A program made the translations under genes and the position numbers. From Halichoerus grypus (Eukaryota; Chordata; Mammalia; Carnivora; Phocidae), in contig NC_135722.1 in NCBI RefSeq assembly GCF_964656455.1, positions 92,499,313-92,563,312 of the forward strand: 64,000 nt of DNA. Reading direction: 5' to 3'. The first letter of the stretch is position 1; every line of letters begins with the position of its first letter. Positions 1 to 11,006 of this stretch are shown piece by piece. The notes under the pieces were generated by a model, which saw only the letters and a program-made list of their open reading frames with translations, ran no database searches and was not told where the DNA came from.

Positions 1-64
1 TAAAATATTCACATGCAGGGTTAGGTCCATGAGAATTGAAGCTACAATAGAAATCAAGAGTTTA

Positions 65-271
65 TTTTTTTAAAGATTTATTTATTTATTTGAGAGAGAT
101 TGAGAGAGCACAAGGAGCAGTGGGAGAGGGACAAGCAGACTCCCCACTGAGCAGGGAGCCCAATGTGGGGCTGGATCCCAGGACCCTGATGCGGGGCTGG
201 ATGCCAGGACCCCAGGACCACGGCCTGAACTGAAGGCAGATGCTTAACTGACTGAGCCACCCGGGTGCCCC
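65..271 (-). mobile_element. can-SINE (SINEC), minus orientation
   Basis: The element reads on the minus strand, with its A-rich tail appearing as a T-run followed by ATTT repeats near 65-95 and its tRNA-like head, with the GAGCCACCCGGG complement, near 257-270. Flanking copies of TAGAAATCAAGAGTTTA (48-64) and the same with one mismatch (272-288) form a target-site duplication, so both ends are well placed. Confidence 0.93.
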
Positions 272-288
272 TAGAAATCAGGAGTTTA

Positions 289-982
289 AAGAAATTTTTC
301 ACATAATGCAATCTAAATAGGTTTAGGAGATAAAGGATGGAAAGAATTGAAGAAAACTCTTAGATTTCAATTCCAACTCAACAATAAAGGCACAGGTATA
401 CATTTTCCAAAAGGTTGAAACAGAGATTTACAGGAACAGCAAGAAATGTACTAACAATTTGTCCTTCTAGTTATTCAGCCAATTCTCTAAGGCTTCGTTG
501 TCATACACTTGAGACTTGGCTATGGGTGGCCGTTAATTCCGAAGAACTCCCTCTGGGTGAAGAATGGATGGAACTGCTGGGTTCCCGGCTGATGTAACAG
601 CACCCAAAGTCTGGGCAATTCACCTCCAAGGATGGGATATAACTCCCTAGTGTCACATGGCAATAAGAGCCTGCTTATCCACAACTGCAGTATGGCAGAG
701 TAAATTAGGAGTGTAGGCATCACAATTCTGAAATATTTGCAAAAAAGATATGGTCCATGAGAATAAGATTTCCAATCCATATTTATTTTGCTGTTATTTA
801 GGGAATGCATTTCTCCAAGTAATTGTTACATCCTTTATGTGCCTCAAAGGATTGTGGATCCCCATGTTGAAAGATTCATTTTTGAAACAACCGCAAGAAA
901 ACACCAGAACATGTCAAAAGAGTGAAATGAACTTGTATATCTTTCTCTAATTTATGGGGCAAGACCAAGCTGGCATAGCCCA
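289..982. other. Intergenic stretch, nothing recognised
   Basis: I see no gene, RNA or clear repeat here. Open frames in this stretch are short and resemble no family I know. It is the 5' flank of OR10S1 and could hold its non-coding first exon or promoter, but no signal in the sequence decides this. Confidence 0.4.
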
Positions 983-1084
983 ATGGCTAATGACATTTCA
1001 GCCAAGAGGAATGGCTGTTTATTATGTTTGTTGATGTCAGTTTTGTTACAAAGGGGGATAACTAACCACTTTGTGTGTGAAAAG

Positions 1085-2052
1085 ATGGCCATGGAGACAG
1101 AAGACCCCAACCAGACTGTGGTGAGCCACTTCTTTCTGGAAGGTCTGATATACACAGCTGAACATCCTACCCTCTTCTTCCTCCTCTTCCTCCTCATCTA
1201 CAGCATTACCTTGACCGGGAACCTCCTCATTCTCATAACTGTGGGCTCTGACTCTCACCTCTGCTCCCCTATGTACCACTTCCTGGGGCACCTCTCCTTC
1301 CTGGATGCCTGTTTGTCTACAGTGACCGTGCCCAAGATCATGGCAGGCCTCCTGACTGTGGATGGGAAGGTGATTTCCTTTGAGGGCTATGCTGTACAGC
1401 TTTACTGCTTCCATTTCCTGGCCAGCACCGAGTGCTTCCTACACACGGTCATGGCCTACGACCGCTACCTAGCTATCTGTCAACCCCTACACTACCCAGT
1501 GGCCATGAAGAGACGGATGTGTGCAGGACTGGCTGGACTCACGTGGGCCGTAGGTGCTGTGCGCTCTGCCATCCACACCTCCCTCACCTTCCGCCTGCTC
1601 TACTGTGGTCCTCACCACATTGCCTACTTCTTCTGTGACATCCCCCCGGTGCGCAGGCTGGCCTGCGCAGACGCCACCATTAATGAGCTTGTCATGTTGG
1701 CCAACACTGGCTTTGTGGTTGCAGGTTGCCTGATCCTCATCGTTGTATCCTACGTCTTTATCGTGGCGGCGGTGCTGCGCTTCCGCACGGCCCAGGGCGG
1801 CGCCGTGCCTTCTCCACCTGCACCTCCCACCTCACAGGGGGGCTCCTGTACTATGAGCCACCTCTCTGCATCTACCTGCAGCCTCACTCCGGGGAGGCAG
1901 GAGCTGGGGCCCCTGCTGTCTTCTACACAGTCGTCACTCCCATGCTCAACCCTTTCATTTACACTCTGCGGAACAAGGAGGTCAAGCGGGCTCTGCAAAG
2001 ACTTCTAGGACGAGGCTCGCGAGATCCTCCAGCAGGCAGCCCACCCTCCTGA
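1085..2052 (+). pseudogene. OR10S1: Olfactory receptor OR10S1, frameshifted
   Basis: This is a class II olfactory receptor, a seven-helix odorant GPCR that would signal through G-olf in the cilia of olfactory neurons. The family marks are PMYHFLGHLSFLDACLSTVT at the end of loop 1, MAYDRYLAIC after TM3, the loop 2 cysteines, RRAFSTCTSH at TM6 and NPFIYTLRNKEV at the end of TM7. The N terminus carries an NQT glycosylation site. The protein follows human OR10S1 closely along its length. The start is placed at the ATG of CEKM, because the human upstream start codon aligns with ATA here; ATG at 1091 is an alternative. A single C is missing between 1798 and 1799, within CAGGGC-GGCGCC, which shifts the frame just before TM6. 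The correct frame resumes and ends at TGA 2050-2052. As read, the gene cannot make TM6-TM7, so it is probably a pseudogene, unless the base was lost in sequencing. Confidence 0.9.
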
Positions 2053-2129
2053 CCTGTGCTGGGACTCTTTATTTGCCTGCCAAGAAAACAACTATTCCCA
2101 TAGCAAGATGAGAAGGGAAAATCATTCAA

Positions 2130-2300
2130 GTGGGAATCAGTGCGACTGAGTTTCAGCTCAGCCACGAACTTTCCCCCCCTCCCTTTGGCCAAGTGACATT
2201 TCTCAATGTCTCAGTCACAAACTCTCCATCTATAAAATGGAAGGACAGTGTAGGGGTTGTCTAAGAGTATCTTCAAGATCTAAGTTCCATGGCTCAGAGG
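2130..2300 (+). repeat. MIR-like ancient SINE
   Basis: The order of phrases fits MIR: GGAATCAGTGCGACTGAGTT, then GGCCAAGTGACATTTCTCA, then CCATCTATAAAATGGAA. It lies just 3' of OR10S1. It is diverged and its ends are approximate. Confidence 0.6.
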
Positions 2301-2584
2301 TATGTGAAATGCTGTTCATATCTTCACTTGTTTTAATAAATGATTCTTTATTTCATATGCAATAATTTGATTAAATAAATATCAGTATTAAAGAATACTG
2401 ATAACAAAATGTAATGAACAAATAATAAATGAGACTTTACCTATGTATCACCTAGCTTGAGAGAACAAACCACATTTTTAAGATGGTAAAATACAACTAC
2501 ACAGAGAAAAGTGACTTGCTCAAGGTCACTTAGAAAGTGTCATTATCTTTACTTTCCCATTCAAGATGGTACATAACGAAGTAG

Positions 2585-3525
2585 TTGAAATAACATGGAT
2601 TTTGAAGTTAGAGCTACCAGTATTCTTTTTTTTTTTTAATTTTTTTATTGTTATGTTAATCCCCATACATTATATCATTAGTTTTAGATATAGTGTTCCA
2701 TGATTCATTGTTTGTGCATAACACCCAGTGCTCCCTGCAGAACGTGCCCTACTCAATACCCATCACCAGGCTAACCCATCCTCCCAACCCCCTCCCCTCT
2801 AGAACCCTCAGTTTGTTTTTCAGAGTCCATCGTCTCTCATGGTTCTTCTCCCCCTCCGATTTCCCCCCCTTCATTCTTCCCCTCCTGCTACATTCTTCTT
2901 CTTCTTTTTTTCTTTCTTAACATATATTGCATTATTTGTTTCAGAGGTACAGATCTGAGATTCAACAGTCCTGCACAATTCACAGCGCTTACCAGAACAC
3001 ATACCCTCCCCAGTGTCCATCACCCAGTCACCCCATCCCTCCCACCCCACCCCCCACTCCAGCAACCCTCAGTTTGTTTCCTGAGATTAAGAATTCCTCA
3101 TATCAGTGAGGTCATATGATACATGTCTTTCTCTGTTTGACTTATTTCGCTCAGCATAATACCCTCCAGTTCCATCCACGTCGTTGCAAATGGCAAGATC
3201 TTATTCCTTTTGATGGCTGCATAATATTCCATTGTATATATATACCACATCTTCTTTATCCATTCATCTGTTGATGGACATCTTGGCTCTTTCCACAGTT
3301 TGGCTATTGTGGACATTGCTGCTATAAACATCGGGGTGCATGTAGAGCTACCAGTATTCTAATCCTGATCCCACCAGTCAGTTAGACGTAGAATCTTGGG
3401 CAAATTTTATAGTACTTGGTGTCTCAATGTCCTCTATTAATAGTAAGGTTAAAAATAACTACTTTGTAGGATTTTATGAGGACTAAATGATATAATTATG
3501 TTAAGTGCCTAGTGCAAAATAAATG
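2585..3525 (+). repeat. MIR-like element split by an L1
   Basis: MIR-type sequence starts before 2626 and resumes at 3361 (CTTGGGCAAATTTTATAG, then a run ending GTGCCTAGTGCAAAATAAAT). The 18-bp duplication at each break joins the two halves cleanly once the intervening L1 is removed. Confidence 0.55.
2627..3342 (-). mobile_element. 5'-truncated young L1, minus strand
   Basis: The poly(A) end is at 2627-2648 as a T-run. Inward from it lie the carnivoran L1 3'UTR and then, on the minus strand, the last 77 codons of L1 ORF2 (3098-3331). TSDs TAGAGCTACCAGTATTCT at 2609-2626 and 3343-3360 are identical over 18 bp, which marks a recent insertion by target-primed reverse transcription. Confidence 0.95.
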
Positions 3526-3829
3526 TTCCCTTTTTTTTTTACCAAGTCTGCTAAGCATGTCAAAGAGAGTTTATTATATAAGCTAAGGTTCAAAGTATCT
3601 CTGAAGAATTGGCAGGGTTTTGATATCTTCATTGAACATGGAGGAAGCATCACACAAAATATATATATTTCTAGACTCCAAGGTAACAAATCGTAACTCA
3701 AGGCTTTAGTTAGAGCAGCTTGCCATATAAGTGGGTGGAGCAGTGTTGTGTTCAAAACAGTCTGTGAATGACCCAGAAGTACTCTATGGACTGAAAAAGG
3801 GCCTTGAATGTCAGACTAAAGAGTTTCTA

Positions 3830-3880
3830 TGATGTAATGTATGGTGATTAACATAACAATAAAAAATTTAAAAAAATAGT
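3830..3880 (+). mobile_element. Extremely short L1 3' tail
   Basis: About 45 bp matches the very end of the L1 3'UTR seen elsewhere in the window (TGATGTAATGTATGGTGATT and onward, then AACATAACAATAAAA and an A-rich tail). It looks like an insertion that stopped almost at once. No convincing TSD was found. The surrounding 3526-4164 holds nothing else I recognise. Confidence 0.7.
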
Positions 3881-4164
3881 TTGGATTATGCACCAGGCAT
3901 TCTGCTGCTTTATTTCTCCTGTTCTTCTATAGGAAAAAGAAGCAGCCACATTCATAAATGCTAAAACATGGGATAAGTAAGAAGAGAGAGGAAAAGAGAC
4001 AAATGGTTGAATGACCAGTTAATTGACCATTATAACATCCTAGACATGAGAGAAAGTGTCTAACTTGGGTGATATCATTGGAGATGGAGAGGCATTTTAC
4101 AGAATTATGTTAGAGGTATTGTAAAGGGAACAAATCGAAAGAGTGTTAGCATTGGAATAGTGAC

Positions 4165-4390
4165 CATAATCATTTTGAGCACACATATGTACAAGGTACT
4201 GTGCCTGTTACTTTATATTATTCCTCCTTAGAACTATATTTTAAGACAATGTTATTAATCACATTATACAGACAAGGAAACAGACTGAAGGAGGTGACAT
4301 AATTTTTCCAAGGTCATGCAACCAGTAATAGTTGAAGCCAGGATTTCAACTCACATCTGTATCGCTTCAGAGACCCCACATTTCAATTAT
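4165..4390 (+). repeat. MIR-like ancient SINE
   Basis: It contains the MIR core pattern: GTACTGTGCCTGTTACTTTA, ACAGACAAGGAAACAGACTG, and CCAAGGTCATGCAACCAGTA. The last is the typical 'gaggctcagagaggttaag...' end of MIR in diverged form. Confidence 0.65.
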
Positions 4391-4524
4391 ACCAGAATAC
4401 CTTAGAGAGAACTGAATCTAACCTTCACTGTTTATGAACTCCCAATTACATTAGAGGTCTCAACATCATGCTAGACCTTGAACCAAAGGCACTCCTCTTT
4501 GAGATAAGGATTCCCTGATCTTTA

Positions 4525-4729
4525 TTTTTATTTTTTTTTTTTAAGATTTTTTATTTATTTATCTGAGAGAGAGAATGGGAGACAGAGAGCACGAGAGGGG
4601 GAGGATCAGAGGGAGAAGCAGACTCCCCACCGAGCAGGGAGTCCGATGCGGAACTCGATCCCGGTACTCCAGGATCATGACCTGAGCCGAAGGCAGTTGC
4701 TTAACCAACTGAGCCACCCAGGCGCCCCG
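4525..4729 (-). mobile_element. can-SINE, minus orientation
   Basis: A T-rich tail is followed by AAGATTTTTTATTTATTTAT and the purine-rich middle, ending at the head with GAGCCACCCAGGCGCCCC. TSD GGATTCCCTGATCTTTA occurs at 4508-4524 and 4730-4746 with no mismatch. Confidence 0.95.
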
Positions 4730-4979
4730 GGATTCCCTGATCTTTAAATAGTACCTCATCCTCCATAAAAGCAGGATCTGAACTGGCATTTCCGGAAGGG
4801 AAAAAATACATCAAAAAAAGGAAGAAATGCATTGAAGATGCAGCACTCAGCCAAAATTCAGAGCTAATCTCCTTTGTTCTAGTATCTCAGAGTTACTGAT
4901 ATATCTGTAGGAAGGCCAGAAGGAACCCAGAGAAGTTCATTATTCCCATAGAGTAGGTTTTAAGAATATAAGGAGAGCC

Positions 4980-5174
4980 GGGCACCTGGGTGGCTCAGTT
5001 GGTTAAGTGACTGCCTTTGGCTCAGGTCATGATCCTGGAGTCCCAGGATCAAGTCCCGCGTCGGGCTCCCTGCTCAGTGGGGAGTCTGCTTCTCCCTCTG
5101 ACCCTTACCCCTCTCATGCTCTCTCTCACTCTCTCTCTCTGAAATAAATAAATAAAATCTTAAAAAAAAAAAAA
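4980..5174 (+). mobile_element. can-SINE, plus orientation
   Basis: It runs from a GGGCACCTGGGTGGCTCAG head to AAATAAATAAATAAAATCTT and a poly(A) tail. TSD AAGAATATAAGGAGAGCC at 4962-4979 recurs at 5175-5192 with one mismatch. Confidence 0.95.
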
Positions 5175-5192
5175 AAGAATATAGGGAGAGCC

Positions 5193-6618
5193 AAACATAG
5201 AATGGGAGGCAGAGCTAAGACAAGGTATGGTCCTATCCTAAAGCATTCCTCTATCTCGTCAAATGGCTGCTTTGTTGAAATAATAGGATACATCACAGAA
5301 GAAGACTGTGCCTATAGCATTCCAGTCCCTTCTTCTCAACTTTGGCCCTAACCCTTCTATACCTGTCTACCCAGTGAGAATCCTTCGCTCTCTCAAACTC
5401 TGCTCCTCCATTTCATATCTGACCCGGTCAGCATGGATTCTTCATCACACTGATTTATTATAGCTTCAACAATGGCACTAAAGCTATCCTGTCTTACATA
5501 GTTATTGAATGTGTCATGTGCATAACTGGCTTATAAGAACTTTAAGAGCACAGACCCCTTATACCTAGTATATGTCCCAACCAAAGGTTAACTCTATAAA
5601 ATATTTGTTCAACTCAATATTCAAGATCTGAAAATCAAACAAGAAACTATCCATTCTTCACAATAAAGGTATCAAGTCAGAAAATTGGTTTTTCATCCAG
5701 TAGGGAAAAGAGACAAATTGTTCCTCCCGATTATTTTCTCCTTTTAGATATTTTGATCTTTAGGTTTGATTTTTAAATTTAGGAGACTTGGTATATTTAT
5801 AACATTACAGGTTCACTTGAAATTTAAGGGAAACAGACTAGAGAATTACTCAGTATTAATTAAAATGAAAGCAATACTTAACAAAAGGAGGACAACTGCA
5901 TAGGGCTATCATTTTCTCAGCCCCCTGGCAATGCCAATAGGGCATAGACTGATATTCCCTTTTTTATGAATATGGAAAATGGACAGGAAACAAAAGCGTT
6001 ATTATTTAGGCAGGATAACTTGCAGAGAAGAACATGCTACAAGAGTGACTAAGCGTCCTTACTATTAGTCATCTATGGCATGGAGCTTCTGAGGGAGAAG
6101 TTCACCAGTACTCCTGAAGGTAGAGTGTGCAAAGGAAATTGATCAGGCGGACTAACTAACCTCATCGAATGAAGGACTTCCATGGCAGCAATGGCATTCA
6201 AATAATGAATATGCAAGTGATATATGATTTCAATAATGTTGTTTTAATAATGTGAAAATCTGTAAAACATATAGTTGTATCCCGCTCACCAGCAATGCTA
6301 GAATTTAATAAAATAATATTTCTTTGAAAATATTTTGTTACTTAGTTTTTATTGCCAAGTTTATATCCACTTCCCATTTTAATGATTGCTAACGGTTGTG
6401 CTATGTAAATTAGGGTAATATTTGAAAACATTAAAATTGGGGGAGCACAGACTTAGAGAAGCTATGACAAGGTAATATTTCCCCAGAATGTTGTAGAAAT
6501 GTGTAAGCTTAGGAGTCAGATGTTCAAGAACCAGTTTTACCACTCTTTAATTAAGGGAGGTTCATGTTGAAATAAGGATGCCCCAAAGTTTGAGTAAGAC
6601 TCCTTGAACTTAGATAAT
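5193..6618. other. Intergenic, no gene recognised
   Basis: No coding frame of note is present. A weak L2/MIR-like patch lies at about 5520-5625. The rest is unassigned AT-rich sequence. Confidence 0.4.
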
Positions 6619-6645
6619 TCTCTCTCTCTCTTTCTCTCTCTCTCT
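6619..6645. repeat. (TC)n simple repeat
   Basis: A nearly uninterrupted TC dinucleotide run with two TTT breaks, not attached to a recognisable SINE. Confidence 0.85.
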
Positions 6646-6790
6646 TTTTAAACCCCTCAATAAAGGTTTATAAATTCTGAGATATTGAGGCAGATTGTAT
6701 TTTCCAAAGATGACCACAACAGTATCATCCATCCCAAACCTTCTTGAAAAGAAATGATGACATTTTTCCATCAAGAGGTAAGGGGTCCTT

Positions 6791-6807
6791 CCCCCCCCCC
6801 CCCCCCC
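6791..6807. repeat. Poly(C) tract, 17 bases
   Basis: Seventeen consecutive C residues lie within the old LTR-like repeat. The complementary G-run could form G-quadruplex structure, and its length is likely variable. Confidence 0.95.
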
Positions 6808-7161
6808 GCCTTTTGAATTTGGAAGATGCTAGGTAACTTCTCAGGCTGGATCACTATAGGCAGCGCAGCCTCTCCCTGGCTCTCGAAGGCCCTTACTCTT
6901 GGAACTACTCACCATGCTCTGAGGAAGGGCAGACAGCCATGGGCCACGGGAAGAGATGTTAAGGCCCTGGGCCCTCAACAGCTAAGTTCTCAGAGACAAC
7001 AGTGAGTATGGGCTTACCAGCCATAGGACTGAGCCATCTAACCTCAGGCTGCCCCAGGGAACACCAAGTGAAGAAGAGATGAGCCTTTCTCATCATACCT
7101 GGCACAAATTCCAGACTTGGGACTAAATCAATGATTGTTGTTGTTTTAAGATACTAATGTT

Positions 7162-7439
7162 AACAAAAAAGAAGAAGAAGAAGATAACAGGAGGGGAAGA
7201 ATGAAGGGGGGGAAATCAGAGGGGGAGATGAACCATGAGAGACAATGGACTCTGAAAAACAAACTGAGGGTTCTAGAGGGGAGGGGAGTAGGAGGATGGG
7301 TTAGCCTGGTGATGGGTATTAAAGAGGGCACGTTCTGCATGGAGCACTGGGTGTTATATGCAAACAATGAATCATGGAACACTACATCAAAAACTAATGA
7401 TGTAATGTATGGTGATTAACATAACATAATAATAAAAAA
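7162..7439 (+). mobile_element. Short L1 3'UTR insertion, plus strand
   Basis: It begins in the GAAGAAGAAG-rich joint of the L1 3'UTR and ends with TAACATAACATAATAA plus A's. TSD AAGATACTAATGTT (7148-7161) recurs at 7440-7454 with one extra A. The open frames within it on both strands are shadows of this non-coding tail. Confidence 0.9.
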
Positions 7440-7649
7440 AAGATACTAAATGTTGGGATGTTTTGTTACATAGCAAAAAAATAACAGAACACAATCTGTG
7501 CATGGTCACTGCTACTAACATATACACACAGACATGAGCATGGTGTCATCCCCAGGTATCCTTCAGGAACCACTGGTTCTACTTTCAAATAATTTACCTA
7601 TCTTTATATTCTGTTCCCTCATACATCTTATAATAATAGAACAAACTAA

Positions 7650-8391
7650 TTCCAAAGTTAGCAGAAGGAAGGATATAATAGAGATTAGAGTAGAAATAGA
7701 TTATATAGAAAACAGGGAAACAAGAGAAAAAATCTACAAAACTGAATTGGGTTTTTTTGTTTAAGAGTTGGTTTTTTGAAAAGATAAACAAAATTGACAA
7801 ACCCCTAGCTAGACTAAGGGGAAAAAGAGAGAAAAAACTCAAAGAAATAAAATCAGAAATAAAGTAAGAGACTTTATAACTGATGGCCAGAAATGAAAAA
7901 GATCATGCGAGACTATTATGAACAAATATAGACTAGCAAATTTTGTAATGCATAATAAGTGGCTAAATTCCAGGAAACATAAAACTTACCAAGACTGAAT
8001 CATGAAGAAATAGAACATCTGAAAGATCTGTTAACAAATATGCAGGTTAAATAAGTACTCAAAAACCTCCCAACAGGGCGCCTGGGTGGCTCAGTTGGTT
8101 AAGCGACTGCCTTCGGCTCAGGTCATGATCCTGGAGTCCCGGGATCGAGTCCCACATCGGGCTCCTTGCTCAGCGGGGGGTCTGCTTCTCCCTCTGACCC
8201 TCTTCCCTCTTGTGCTCTCTGTCTCTCATTCTCTCTCTCAAATAAATAAATAAAATCTTTAAAAAAAAAAAAAAAAAAAAACCTCCCAACAAAGAAAAGC
8301 CCAGGACCAGAAGGATTCACAGATGAATTTTACCAAACATTTAAAGAAGAATTAATACCAATTTTTCTTAAAATCTTGGGTAAGTCAATGG
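7650..8391 (+). mobile_element. Old L1 ORF2 fragment (reverse transcriptase region)
   Basis: Translated pieces resemble the region between endonuclease and reverse transcriptase (GFFV-type frame near 7750, then DKPLARLRG-like text). After the SINE at 8076-8276 they resemble [19 protein letters not shown] at the start of the RT domain. Stops and frameshifts are frequent, so this is a dead copy, much older than the SINE inside it. Confidence 0.85.
8076..8276 (+). mobile_element. can-SINE inside an old L1
   Basis: GGGCGCCTGGGTGGCTCAG head, CT-rich body, AAATAAATAAATAAAATCTT and poly(A). TSD AAAAACCTCCCAACA at 8061-8075 and 8277-8291 is perfect and lies in L1 sequence, so the SINE came later. 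Confidence 0.96.
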
Positions 8392-8752
8392 CAGATGGTA
8401 AGCATCAAGTACCTTACTGTGGGAGTTGGCAACTTACAAACAAGCAAGGAGAGAAAGCAAGTGGTATTGGACTAGAACTGGAGTCATCACTATGGACTCA
8501 TGTTTAACTGAATATAGCCACACATGACTGCATATGGACATATTTATAGATATGTGTAGGTACATATATTTCCCTGTTCTGTCAGCTTAGAGAGCCTAGA
8601 AGCAATGATACCCTAGTAGCAGCAAGTCCATCTAGTGCCTAGATACTAGTTTCTAATGATGTTCTGCAATAAAAGAAACCAGGAAAGGAACTTGGGCAAG
8701 AAAGATGAGCCTGGAGCATCTTGTGGTACCAGAAAGCAAAGAAGTGCTGAAC

Positions 8753-8812
8753 TATACACACACACACACGCACACACACACACACGCATACACACACACA
8801 CACATACACACA
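8753..8812. repeat. (CA)n microsatellite
   Basis: About 60 bp of CA repeats with a few G and T interruptions. It is probably polymorphic in length. Confidence 0.95.
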
Positions 8813-8842
8813 GATATGGTTATGTCAAGGAGACACAAGAGC

Positions 8843-9038
8843 TGGGACACCTGGGTGGCTCAGTGGGTTGAGTTTTTGACTCTTGATTTTGGCTCAAGTC
8901 ATGATCAGGTCATGGGATCGAGCTCCATGTTAAGCTCCATGCTCAGCAGGGAGTCTGCTTGGGATTCTCTCTCTCTCTCTCTCCCTCTGCCCTTTCCCCC
9001 ACCTCAAATAAATAAATCTTAAAAAAATAAAATAAAAA
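8843..9038 (+). mobile_element. Older-type can-SINE
   Basis: The head GGGACACCTGGGTGGCTCAG is followed by the 'ACTCTTGATTTTGGCTCAAG' variant, which marks an older can-SINE subfamily than most copies here. TSD GAGACACAAGAGC occurs at 8830-8842 and 9039-9051. Confidence 0.92.
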
Positions 9039-9344
9039 GAGACACAAGAGCCAATTGAAAGGGTTCTCAATAGCCAAAATTGAATAAATTGAGCAACAGA
9101 ATAAATAAAGCAGTAATGGATTATAATTTAAAATATAAAATAAATGTCCATCAGTCCACCATGGTATAAATGAATGATTGAATAAATAGATAAATAAATA
9201 AAATGGAAAATGCCTGTTGCAGAAGCCCAAAGAAAACAGAAAAAAAGAAATAATAAAGATAAGAGCAAAAATACATAAACTATAGACAATATCTGTAATC
9301 CACATACCCAACAAAGGACTTCCTAGAATGTATCTAGAATGTAT

Positions 9345-9555
9345 TTTTATTTTTTATTTTTTAAATTTTTTAAAAGATTTTTATTTATTTATTTGAGAGA
9401 ATGAGAGAGAGAGAGCATGAGAGAGGGGAGGGTCAGAAGGAGAAGCAGACTCCCCGCGGAGCAGGAAGCCCGATGTGGGACTCGATCCCGGGACTCCAGG
9501 ATCATGACCTGAGCTGAAGGCAGTCGCTTAACCAACTGAGCCACCCAGGCACCCT
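9345..9555 (-). mobile_element. can-SINE, minus orientation
   Basis: T-rich tail, AAAAGATTTTTATTTATTTA, purine-rich body, and the head complement GAGCCACCCAGGCACCC. No clean TSD was found, so the outer limits are approximate. Confidence 0.9.
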
Positions 9556-9584
9556 TAGTATATATTTTTTAAAAGAAAAAGAAA

Positions 9585-9895
9585 GAACTCTCAAAACTCA
9601 ATGGTAAAAACAACAAGAGCAATTAAACATTCCTATTAGAAAAAGGGCAAAAGATATGAAGAGACAGGTCACTGAAGAGGACATATACCTGCCAAATAAG
9701 CACATGAAAATATGTTCAATACCATCAGGAATGAGGGTAATAAAAATTAAAACCACAATGAGATATTTCACATCCATTAGAATGACCAAAATAAAATCCA
9801 GCGGCAATAGGAAATGATGGCACAGATGTGCAGAAGCTGGATCATTCATATATTACTGGAGGGAATGTAAAACGGTACCACAGCCACTCTGTTAA
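9585..9895 (+). mobile_element. Old L1 ORF2 C-terminal fragment
   Basis: The sequence follows the end of ORF2 (AAAAAGGGCAAAAGATATGA, GAGATATTTCACATCCATTA, GAATGACCAAAATAAAA), with many changes. It is not open. Confidence 0.8.
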
Positions 9896-10177
9896 CTAAC
9901 TAGAATTTAAATAAAAACTTGAAATAAACAAACAAACAAAAACATAGTAGCTAAAATTTTCTCAAAATCAGTGGAAGACAGATTCAAGAGCTGTACCAAA
10001 TTTAGCATAAATCCAAAGAAATCCATGTCATGGCTCATTATAGTCAAACTTTTGAAAACTAAAAACAAAACAAAATTTTCTATGAAGGTAGAGAGAAGTG
10101 ACAAATAACCTACAGAGATACAATGATTAAGATGACAGAAGATTCCCCATCTGAAATAGTGAAGAAGAAAGGGGTTT

Positions 10178-10397
10178 AGGGGTGCCTGGGTGGCTCAGTT
10201 GTTAAGCATCTGCCTTTGGCTCAGGTCATGATCCCAGGGTCCTGGGATTGAGCCCCGCATCCAGCTCCCTGCTCCGCAGGAAGCCTGCTTCTCCCTCTCC
10301 TACTCCCCCTGCTTGTATTCCCTCTCTCGCTGTCTCTCTCTCTGTCAAATAAATAAATAAAATCTTTAAAAAAAAAAAAAAAGAAAGAAAGAAAGAA
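10178..10397 (+). mobile_element. can-SINE in the nested stack
   Basis: GGGGTGCCTGGGTGGCTCAG head to AAATAAATAAATAAAATCTT and a long A/GAAA tail. TSD AAGAAAGGGGTTT at 10165-10177 and 10398-10410. Confidence 0.95.
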
Positions 10398-10803
10398 AAG
10401 AAAGGGGTTTCAATGGAAAAGAAAGAACTGGCAATTTTGAATTTTTTTTTCAAGTTTTTATTTAAATTCCAGTTAGCATACAGTGTAATATTAGTTTCAG
10501 GTGCAGAATTTAGTGATTCAATATGTACATACAACACCCAGTGCTCATCACAACAAGTGCGCTCTTTAATAATCTCCATCATCCATTTCACCCATCCTAC
10601 TGCCCACCTCCCCTCCAGTAAGCCTCAGTTTGCCCTCTATAGTTGAGAGTCTGTTTCTTCTCTTTTTTTCCCCACTATGTTCATCTGTTTTGTTTCTTAA
10701 ATTCCACATATGAGTGAAATCATATGGTTTTTGTCTTTCTCTGATTTATTTTGCTTCACATAATACACTCTAGCTCCATCCACGTCATTAAAAATGGCAA
10801 GAG

Positions 10804-11006
10804 GGTTTTTTTTTTTAAGATTTTATTTATTTATTTGACAGAGAGAGACACAGTGAGAGAGGGAACACAAGCAGGGGGAGTGGGAGAGGGAGAAGCAGGC
10901 TTCCCGCAGAGCAGGGAGCCTGATGCGGGGCTGGATCCCAGGATGCTGGGATCATGACCTGAGCCGAAGGCAGATGCTTAACCACTGAGCCACCCAGGCG
11001 CCCCAC
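10804..11006 (-). mobile_element. can-SINE inside the 5'-inverted L1
   Basis: T-run, AAGATTTTATTTATTTATTT, GACAGAGAGAGACACAGTGA body and head complement GAGCCACCCAGGCGCCCC. TSD AAATGGCAAGAG at 10792-10803 and 11007-11018 lies in L1 sequence. Confidence 0.95.

Larger units (their letters stand above)
6690..7495 (+). repeat. MLT1-like ERVL-MaLR LTR relic, split by an L1
   Basis: The 3' end, TTGTTGTTTTAAGATACTAA and, beyond the L1, GTTGGGATGTTTTGTTACAT, resembles the common end of MLT1-class LTRs. The body up to about 6690 is too diverged to name. The L1 at 7162-7439 interrupts it. This is a non-coding relic. Confidence 0.45.
8440..9300 (+). repeat. Unidentified medium-length repeat, copy 1
   Basis: This stretch shares order and wording with 50,990-51,570. 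Shared pieces include the GACTCATGTTTA-type phrase, ACATATATTTCCCTGTTCTG, GATACCCTAGTAGCA, and the 3' part with CTCAATAGCCAAA, GCAACA and GGATTATAAT followed by AAATAAATGTCCATC. It is interrupted by a CA repeat and a SINE. I cannot name the family; it looks like an ancient interspersed repeat. Confidence 0.6.

Noticed and set aside
1046..1414. Open frame of 122 codons opposite OR10S1
   Set aside because: It is the complement of the receptor's own codons and has no family likeness.
8753..8812. Possible CRISPR-like or satellite array
   Set aside because: It is a plain CA microsatellite, and CRISPR arrays are not expected in a mammalian genome.
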